Assembly (NCBI GenBank): GCA_030849805.1
Contig: JASANZ010002105.1
Span: forward strand, 1-45,962
DNA: 45,962 nucleotides
Origin: Sergeia podlipaevii
Taxonomy: Eukaryota; Euglenozoa; Kinetoplastea; Trypanosomatida; Trypanosomatidae
Reading direction: 5' to 3'
Positions 39,368-45,962 of this stretch are shown here, piece after piece; position 1 is the first letter of the stretch, and every line of letters starts with the position of its first letter. The notes beneath the pieces are model-generated. The model was not told the origin of the DNA, made no database searches, and saw only the letters and a program-made list of their open reading frames with translations. A program made the position numbers and the translations under genes.

Positions 39368-42300
39368 TTAGCGAAGAGTGCTATCATCATCATAAGACTC
39401 CCTTACACCAGTTGGAGATGCAAGAGCCAAATACCTTTGTTGATCAAGCGTGAGATGGGCCGTGGGGGAATGTCCATGGTCAGTGCCTCCCACAACGACA
39501 GCGGCGGCACTTACACCCCAACGACCGCTACCAGCGCCACGCTTCGCTTCATGCGGGTGAAGTGACACAAAGGGAAACCAGAATCGCGCAACCCGCTCCG
39601 TCCCACACGTGGTAAGCGCGCTGCCATCGGGCGACAGAGTGGCGTACACCATATCCTGACCCAAACCAGTAGCAGAGGCACCACGTAACCGCAGTTGCGG
39701 CCTCCAGGCCCCATCACGTGCAGTGCCGCCGCCGCCACGATGAGCTTCATCGCCGTCTGCCAGCTCAAACACCATGAGCGCGCTGCCTTCTGCCGATGTA
39801 GGAGAACCAGAAGAAGCAAAAAGAAACGGTCGTGGTGTCGTTGCGGTTCCTGTGGTGGACGGCACAACCACTTCACCACGGGCCATCAACCTCACAGCGG
39901 CCTCCGCCTCACGGCCAGGCGTTGTGTGTGTATGAGGGGAAGGAAGCAGCTGCGCTCGTGGTGTAGCTATCAGAGCACTGGCAACGTGAGTTGCAACGCC
40001 TCGAGCCTGTGCAGCAGTGACGATGCGATGTGGTGTGTGGAAGTTGTTGTTGCTGCTGCGTGTTTCGCCGTCCCGCTGCTGAGCATAGGGATGCAAGTGG
40101 CTGCCACTAGGGACATGCATCACTGACGAAACGAAGTGTGACATCCCTGCCGCCAAATCTGAAGCAGCGCTGAAGGAGCTGGAGGTGCGTGCATGACGGG
40201 GTGTGCCCGTGACAGCGCGTGCCTCGGCGTCGGCTTCCTCCGTCTGCATCATCGACGCCTCGCTTGCGTGCGAAGGGGCATCTCCATCAAGGCTAGCAGT
40301 GCACGGTGAATGAGGAATGGGTGAGACACACACGTCATGGCCAAAGTCCTCCTCGGTGTCGGTGTCCCCGCCACGAGCAACCCCACTTGTCATGCCGGGA
40401 TCCGCGTGCTCAAAAGGCTGCCCTATACGAGAAGCATGATGTAGTGATGGTGCTAGGAGAAAGTAGCCGCTACTACAACTGTGTACACTAGGAATAAATT
40501 GCTGCTGCTGCTGCTGCCGCTGTTGGTGACGCTGCTGCTGCTGCTGTCGATGAGAATGAAGATACAGCTGCCCGTATGTAGCGCTGGTGGAGGCCGCTGT
40601 GAAGTATCCATCCTCTGCCTTCAGGCCTTCCTCCGAGACGCTCGGTGCAGCGCACACCACCACCTCGTTCGTGCGTCGGCTACACACAACGCTATGAATA
40701 GTGCGGCCTACACGACGTGTGGTGAGGATCTTACGGCGGCCTAGGTGGAACACACGCAGTTCACTGCGCGCTCCTTCGCCAACGGCAAAAACCAGAACAG
40801 CACTGAGCACCACGTGGGTACTGCCAGGAGCCAACAAGGAAGCCGACGAAGCGGTCGCCGCGACGGCGGCCACACTAGAAAAGAGCAACGGAGAAAGCGA
40901 CGAAGACGCCGCGGTTGATGCAGGCGAGTTGGCACTTGCTGTCGTCACCCCACCCCTCCCTCCATGGCTACTGCCGCTGCATATGTTGCCTCCTTCTGGT
41001 TGTCCATCATCGCGGTTGGCGCGACGCTGGTGGTGGCGCGGGTGATGAAGCCAACCGAAGGCGCGCACTCCACGCGTGGTCCCATTCGATGGCACACCAG
41101 AGAGCTTCACCACAACAATGGGCTCCGCGAGTTTCCCCGTTGCCGCTGTCGCCCCATTCGTCAAGACGCTCGTTGTCGTGTTGAATGTTGTGACGCTGCC
41201 GCCTCCAAGGGGCGTAGTGGGCGAAGGGTTTGTGCTGAGAGTGGTACTGTTCACATGACTGCTCATCAACTGCCCCACATGGTACACCAGTAGTCGCGTA
41301 TTGGTACCCACGGCGATGTGTTCGTGATCATCCGTTACTTCAAGGCGAATGATGGGCTCTCCAACGTTTAGTGAAAGGCAGTGGGGGGCGGCAAGAACAG
41401 AGTCGAGCAGGTCCATGGACGTGCCTCCTGTATCAGAGCTGTCGCCTCCACCTGATGTCAGTGACGGTGACGCCGGCTGCCGCTGTGGTGATGCTGGTGT
41501 TGGTGCTAGTGTTGATGCTGTCGCGGTCATGTGCATAGAGTGTGGCATGTGATGGATAGGGGGTCTCATGCCGTGGCGCTGTGCACCTGTTGTTGCTGGA
41601 GATACAATGGTGGCTGCTGCGGAAGGCCGCGGCGTGCCAGCGGCGAACATCCTTGATCCCTGGTGCATCGACGGGATGTTATGGTGATGATGATGATGAT
41701 GTGGCCGATGTTGCTGCGGTGGTTGACGAGTGGGGGTAGCATACGATGCATCGCTGCTAGAATGGTGGCTCTGCTCAACTGATGCTACTGCCACCTCCCT
41801 CTCTGCTGCAGTTCTGTCTTGCTGTAACCATGGCTGCATTTGCTGCGCTGTCACGACAGGGGCAGCTATGCTTCTTTCTATGCTAGGGAACTCCATGTAA
41901 AGCAGGTCCAAAGCCAGCAGAACTCCTTCCACACCACCGATATAAAGCGTATGATCAACAATTTGTAAGGATGTCACGGCGTGCTGATAGATAGAGAATG
42001 CTTTCTTGCCAGTGCACTTGACGCCGACACTAGGGTTGCTTTGAAGAAACAGCCTGTAAGTAATTCCGTCCGAGCTCATAGTAGCTGAAGAGGTCGAATC
42101 CACCTCACGGGGACTGCATCGCGCATACCGCTGCACTTCAACACGACCTGAAGAAAGCCCAAAGGCTATGAATACTTCTTCACCACCGTCGCTCCACACA
42201 AGAGAGGACGCTACGGCAGTTACCTGAACCCCAAAGCCAACTCTAAAGATGGTGTGGATCTTCTCTGGTCCTTGCCAGATATACGCCGTGCGACCAAGCA

Positions 42301-44236
42301 CCACAATGAGACCAAAACATCCCCAATGCAGCACATCCATGTTCTCCCGCAGCACCACACCATCTGCGCTGAGTGTCCGCTCTGAAGACAAAAGCCGCAC
42401 AGTCGGTGCAGTCGATGAGCGCTGTGTGGTCGAGGCAGCGTGTAGCGGGGAGAAGGCAATCCCTGTCGAAACACCACCAATACTAGCGGCAGTGCTAGTG
42501 CCGAAAGACGACGCAAAGTCAGAAGATCGTAGACGAGACGAATACCCGTGAAAGTGCGTAGCGGGACTAAACGCATGTGCTGGGGGCATGGCAACTGCAA
42601 GCGATGGGCTCTGGAGCCCACCGCCTAGTGAAACAGTCGCAACGGCTAACCCACCATTCGGCGATGACGCGTTCACGAGGAGCAGATCATTGTCAGCGTT
42701 ACGCACAGGAGTGAGATTGCGTAAGAAGGGGGGGATGCTGGCATCAGTAAAGTAGCTCTGTCTTAGTGATGTGGTCATCGTGGCCATGGGAAGGTGGGCA
42801 GTTGCTACCGTGGTACCAGTCTCCGGATGCGAAGTCGTATATGTGACTCTGGTCTCCTCCGGGGCCGGTAGTGATGGCGTCACCGTTGCTGCTACTGCTG
42901 CTGCAGTTGGTGCCTGGGGCTCAGAGCAGTCCGTCCATGTTGAACGCGGAGTCCTTACTGACGTGTTTAGCTGTGGCTGCTGATAATGCCGGTGGTAGTA
43001 CTGGATGTCCTTCGTGTGACCGCTCAGTCCATTCGCAGTTGTGCTTGAAGTGTCGTTGAGGCTTGTGTGCGCTTTGCTTGTGCTATTCTCCCCATCGATA
43101 GCGCCAAACGTCATCACAGCCGCACCGCTGCCGTCCCTTATGGACAAGGAGTCATCAAAGATAGCGTCAAGTGCCTGTCTTTCCATGGTGGACGGAGGCA
43201 ATTGAAAGGGAGACGCGAGACCCAGTGATGGGAAACGCAGAGCCACCGCACCAGGCGCGGCTCCTAGGCTTGTATCAGCGTACTCCACGGCCTCTCCGTT
43301 CGTGTTGATGTGGGGAGGCGGAGTCGCACGTGGTGAGAGCATCATACTACCGCCGCTGACACCGTCGAACATGCTACTGGAAAACACAGGAAACGTACGC
43401 ACGGGGGACCGCTTGGCATCCATGCCAAAGAGGTCGTCCATGTCTTCAGTATTGCCAGCCGCACCCCACCGATGAGCGGTGCCTAGCGGAGAACCCTGTG
43501 GCTGCTGCGGCTGCGGCTCGCCGCTGCTGTGCTGGTCATTCATGCCGCCAGCTGTCCCCACTCCACCACCACCACCTCGTGTTGTGTGAACGGTGCTTGG
43601 TGTAGTCGTGCCACGCGAGGTGTCGCTAAATCCAAAGGACAGAACGCTAGTGTGTTGACCAAAACCTAAACTGTAAGATACAGAGCGAACATACGGGTCC
43701 TCGTCGTACCCGGTTTCTTCCTCTGCTTCATTGGTGTCATCGCTGGTAAAAAGCTCACGCTCGCATCTCGGGTGGTGATCACCACCATCTGCAGCGTAAA
43801 TGTGGCGATAGCGATGCGCGCGACCTCCGCTACCGGTATCGTCATCGTAATAGTTGGAGGCGTCCTCAGCCCATAAGGGGCCCCTCCTCTGTGGGGGTGT
43901 CGTAGTGTCACCTGGTGTAAAAGTCAGTAATGCAGAAGACGCTCCGCCCCTGCTTGAGTTACCCAGTGGATCAATCACTCGTGACGGCCCGGTTGCGTTG
44001 TTGTAGTCGCTGCTTTCGAGTTCCACCGCACCACGACCTATGCGCAGCAAGGAAGAAGAGGAGGAAGGCGTTGTACGTGTAAGTTGATGCTGCTGCTGGT
44101 GATGGCGCCGCTGCTTTTCTTCCAGAAATAAAAAGACTTTACCGTTAGCGACACCCATGTAGCGAGAATCATCACCATCCCCCTCACATCGAGCGCTGTC
44201 CTCGTTCAACATGATCATCTCGTCAGCTGTATACAT
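39368..44236 (-). CDS. Giant WD40 beta-propeller protein, Cdc20/Cdh1-like
   Basis: 1,622 residues from ATG 44236 (MYTADEMIMLNEDS); the 64 codons of open frame upstream begin with TTG and read as translated T-runs. Blades resembling Cdc20/Cdh1 appear in the family's order: VLHWGCFGLIVVLGRTAYIW (~632, like LVDWSSxNVLAVGLGxxVYLW), FIAFGLSSGRVEVQRY, ELRVFHLGRRKILTTRRVG with HSVVCSRRTNEVVVCAA (~1162), and ATLSPDGSALTTCGTERVARFWFPF (~1532, like MSPDGxxxxxxxxDETLRFWNVF). Low-complexity insertions (poly-Gln near plus 40498-40550, poly-His near 41680-41700, long Ser/Thr/Gly stretches) separate the blades and make it about three times normal Cdc20 size. It ends STLR; the Leu-Arg could act like the Ile-Arg tail that docks these activators on the APC/C. 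No clear C-box or KEN box. An APC/C substrate-adaptor role is inferred only; another WD40 scaffold is possible. Confidence 0.7.
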   Translation of the reverse strand: MYTADEMIMLNEDSARCEGDGDDSRYMGVANGKVFLFLEEKQRRHHQQQHQLTRTTPSSSSSLLRIGRGAVELESSDYNNATGPSRVIDPLGNSSRGGASSALLTFTPGDTTTPPQRRGPLWAEDASNYYDDDTGSGGRAHRYRHIYAADGGDHHPRCERELFTSDDTNEAEEETGYDEDPYVRSVSYSLGFGQHTSVLSFGFSDTSRGTTTPSTVHTTRGGGGGVGTAGGMNDQHSSGEPQPQQPQGSPLGTAHRWGAAGNTEDMDDLFGMDAKRSPVRTFPVFSSSMFDGVSGGSMMLSPRATPPPHINTNGEAVEYADTSLGAAPGAVALRFPSLGLASPFQLPPSTMERQALDAIFDDSLSIRDGSGAAVMTFGAIDGENSTSKAHTSLNDTSSTTANGLSGHTKDIQYYHRHYQQPQLNTSVRTPRSTWTDCSEPQAPTAAAVAATVTPSLPAPEETRVTYTTSHPETGTTVATAHLPMATMTTSLRQSYFTDASIPPFLRNLTPVRNADNDLLLVNASSPNGGLAVATVSLGGGLQSPSLAVAMPPAHAFSPATHFHGYSSRLRSSDFASSFGTSTAASIGGVSTGIAFSPLHAASTTQRSSTAPTVRLLSSERTLSADGVVLRENMDVLHWGCFGLIVVLGRTAYIWQGPEKIHTIFRVGFGVQVTAVASSLVWSDGGEEVFIAFGLSSGRVEVQRYARCSPREVDSTSSATMSSDGITYRLFLQSNPSVGVKCTGKKAFSIYQHAVTSLQIVDHTLYIGGVEGVLLALDLLYMEFPSIERSIAAPVVTAQQMQPWLQQDRTAAEREVAVASVEQSHHSSSDASYATPTRQPPQQHRPHHHHHHHNIPSMHQGSRMFAAGTPRPSAAATIVSPATTGAQRHGMRPPIHHMPHSMHMTATASTLAPTPASPQRQPASPSLTSGGGDSSDTGGTSMDLLDSVLAAPHCLSLNVGEPIIRLEVTDDHEHIAVGTNTRLLVYHVGQLMSSHVNSTTLSTNPSPTTPLGGGSVTTFNTTTSVLTNGATAATGKLAEPIVVVKLSGVPSNGTTRGVRAFGWLHHPRHHQRRANRDDGQPEGGNICSGSSHGGRGGVTTASANSPASTAASSSLSPLLFSSVAAVAATASSASLLAPGSTHVVLSAVLVFAVGEGARSELRVFHLGRRKILTTRRVGRTIHSVVCSRRTNEVVVCAAPSVSEEGLKAEDGYFTAASTSATYGQLYLHSHRQQQQQRHQQRQQQQQQFIPSVHSCSSGYFLLAPSLHHASRIGQPFEHADPGMTSGVARGGDTDTEEDFGHDVCVSPIPHSPCTASLDGDAPSHASEASMMQTEEADAEARAVTGTPRHARTSSSFSAASDLAAGMSHFVSSVMHVPSGSHLHPYAQQRDGETRSSNNNFHTPHRIVTAAQARGVATHVASALIATPRAQLLPSPHTHTTPGREAEAAVRLMARGEVVVPSTTGTATTPRPFLFASSGSPTSAEGSALMVFELADGDEAHRGGGGTARDGAWRPQLRLRGASATGLGQDMVYATLSPDGSALTTCGTERVARFWFPFVSLHPHEAKRGAGSGRWGVSAAAVVVGGTDHGHSPTAHLTLDQQRYLALASPTGVRESYDDDSTLR
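40498..40551 (-). repeat. CAG/CAA tracts coding poly-Gln
   Basis: Two ctg-rich blocks on the plus strand, separated by a short ccgctgttggtgacg segment, encode interrupted Gln/Arg/His runs inside the Cdc20-like protein. Confidence 0.8.
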
Positions 44237-45962
44237 GCAAGTCTGAATAAACAAAAAAAAATTGAGATAATAAAAAAAAAGGTACAATATATGAATGATG
44301 AATGTACAGTTATCTTCACACGCAAAAAAAAAGAGAGATGAAATCGTGAGAGCAATGTGTGTACAGGAGGGAAGAAGGGGGGAGAGGCCAAAAAAAAAAA
44401 AAAAAAAAGTAGCCAGCAGTAGCAACAACTACTGCAAAATGAAACCTTGAAGCAAAAAAAAAAAAAAAAAAATGAAGTATGCAAGCCGCAAAAAAAAAAA
44501 TAATTCACACGAGTGAAAAAAAAAGGGAAGTGTGTGAATATATCTCCTTGATAAAATCTGACTTGGTTTTGAAGTCAAAGTTTTTTAAGAGTATGTGACT
44601 TTTTTTCTTTTTGATTCGTTATTCAGTGCTTGTGCTCCTCCTCCTTGTGTATAGATCTTCCCACACGCGTACAGAGTAATAATGATAGCAAAGATGCACA
44701 CGAAACAGAAAAAAACTTGAACACTTGCGAACGAACAAAAAGAAAATAAACGAAAAAAAAACTGAAAAAAGTAAGCTCTTGCTATCCCCCCACCAATTTC
44801 TTATCTGGCTTCAAACAAGATAAAAAATGAAGCACTAATAACAAATAATATAGTAAAACAAAGAAACGAGATAAATAAATAAAAAATGTATCACTATTTG
44901 AGAAAAAAGGGGCTTAAAAAAAAAAAGCAGATACAGATACACGTTGTTGTTTTTTGTTTTGTTTTCCTTTTTAATCTATGTGATACAAAGTAAAGGAAAA
45001 GGAAGAAAGTAGAAAAAGAAGCACACGCGACTTGCACTATCTATGCAATGTGAGTAAAAAAAAGACTATATAAAGAAAGAAAGAAATCTCCGTAAGTTAA
45101 AAAAGTGGTTCTTTTGGCACTTCAATACGCACTCACACACCAAGTTATTGTTGTTGTTGTTTTTTGAAGTGTGTAGATGGCGCTTTCTGCCTTTTGAACA
45201 ATTTCGATTTTTATTTTTTTACCCTTCGCCCCCCTTTGCTTGCTTCTCTTCCAAAAATGGAAAGCTGACTGATAAAAAAAAAAAACTTTAAAAAAACTCT
45301 TGGATCACCAGTCAAGGATTGCTCTAATGCAACACTCAGCAATAACAAAAAGGTAGACAAACTTTTTCTCTGCTTTCGTTATTATTATATTTTATTTGAT
45401 CAATATAAACCTAGTAGACACAAAAAAAAGGAAATATAAAAAATAACTAGTATTAATACAGAGGGGGATGCAATATAAATATAACTAGCCTATCCCTAAT
45501 TTTTTTTCCTCTCTCTCTCTCTCTATATATAGATATGTTATTCTTATGAAAAATACTCTGCTCTATGAAGCAAAATAATATACAACTGGCCTATGGAAGA
45601 AAAAAGGAGAAAGCGATAAAAGAGTGACCTCACACCGTGATCCGTTGAGAAGCGTTTTATTCTCTCCTTTTTTATATATTTTTACTACTTCCTTTCCTCT
45701 TACTTCCCTTTTCCTTTTGTTCCGTGTGACCGTTGGTAACGTCAATAAAAAGACAAAAAAAAAAGGTGCGTAACAAAAAAAATTGGAAAGAAGTACACGA
45801 GTACCCTAAATCGATTGATTCTTAAATGCAGATAAAAATGAAATATATAACTTGAAAAGAAAGACCACAAAAAGTACGCGTATCTGCAAAGAAAAAAAAA
45901 AACAGGAGAAAGAGATCAGTGATCAAAAAAGAAAAGAAAGGGAAAACAGTGTAAAAAAAAAA
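44237..45962. other. 1.7-kb AT-rich region at the upstream end
   Basis: Contains the acceptor of the Cdc20-like gene and long A-runs (44391-44408, 44454-44472, 44491-44500), CT/TA repeats (45511-45532) and otherwise unstructured AT-rich DNA to the window edge. No frame longer than about 60 codons that looks like protein. It is either the 3' UTR of a gene beyond the window or part of an inter-unit region; the sequence does not decide. Confidence 0.5.
44243..44261 (-). promoter_or_regulatory. Candidate spliced-leader acceptor of the Cdc20-like gene
   Basis: Minus strand: T9 (44261-44253), GTTTATTC, then AG at 44244-44243. The implied 5' UTR is 6 nt before ATG 44236. Confidence 0.6.

Noticed and set aside
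1..45962. CRISPR arrays, tRNAs, rRNAs, insertion sequences or retroposons
   Set aside because: None recognised by eye. The repeats present are microsatellites, one coding tandem repeat and one gene-pair duplication.

Overview
The window looks like nuclear DNA of a trypanosomatid (kinetoplastid flagellate). Fourteen intact intronless genes and one broken gene all lie on the minus strand. Genes are separated by AT-rich spacers full of homopolymers and microsatellites. Several start codons sit only 1-22 nt downstream of a polypyrimidine tract plus AG, the layout of a spliced-leader acceptor in a polycistronic unit. Coding regions are moderately GC-rich and rich in Ser, Ala, Thr and Gln tracts. 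The species cannot be fixed from sequence alone; the AT-rich spacers argue against Leishmania. Transcription runs from high to low coordinates.

In transcription order: a long AT-rich lead-in (45.96-44.24 kb); a giant WD40 protein resembling Cdc20/Cdh1; a 2.5 kb spacer without a credible gene; a large low-complexity protein; an acidic, probably mitochondrial protein; two tandem FAM210-like membrane proteins that share a nearly identical 5' end; the flagellar protein CFAP91; a decayed gene with frameshifts and an in-frame stop; a PH-like protein; a kinetoplastid-type hypothetical protein; an RBBP6/Mpe1-like DWNN-RING protein; a multi-enzyme fusion; a small acidic protein; a repetitive coiled-coil protein ending in a CaaX box; a MYND-finger protein; and a membrane receptor-like kinase carrying a degenerate nucleotide-cyclase domain.

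Neighbours share transcription, not pathway, as usual for these units. The most striking gene is the fusion at 13.9-17.9 kb. It joins a PPPDE/DeSI cysteine isopeptidase domain (His34, Cys107), a PUB domain of the p97/VCP-docking type, a possible DM9-like segment, and a GH85 endo-beta-N-acetylglucosaminidase (Asn735, Glu737). One cytosolic polypeptide thus appears able to remove ubiquitin-like tags, dock on p97 and strip N-glycans, a plausible single-chain tool for disposing of misfolded glycoproteins.

Starts were chosen as the first ATG after a plausible splice acceptor. Several longer open frames begin only with TTG or GTG and were trimmed.
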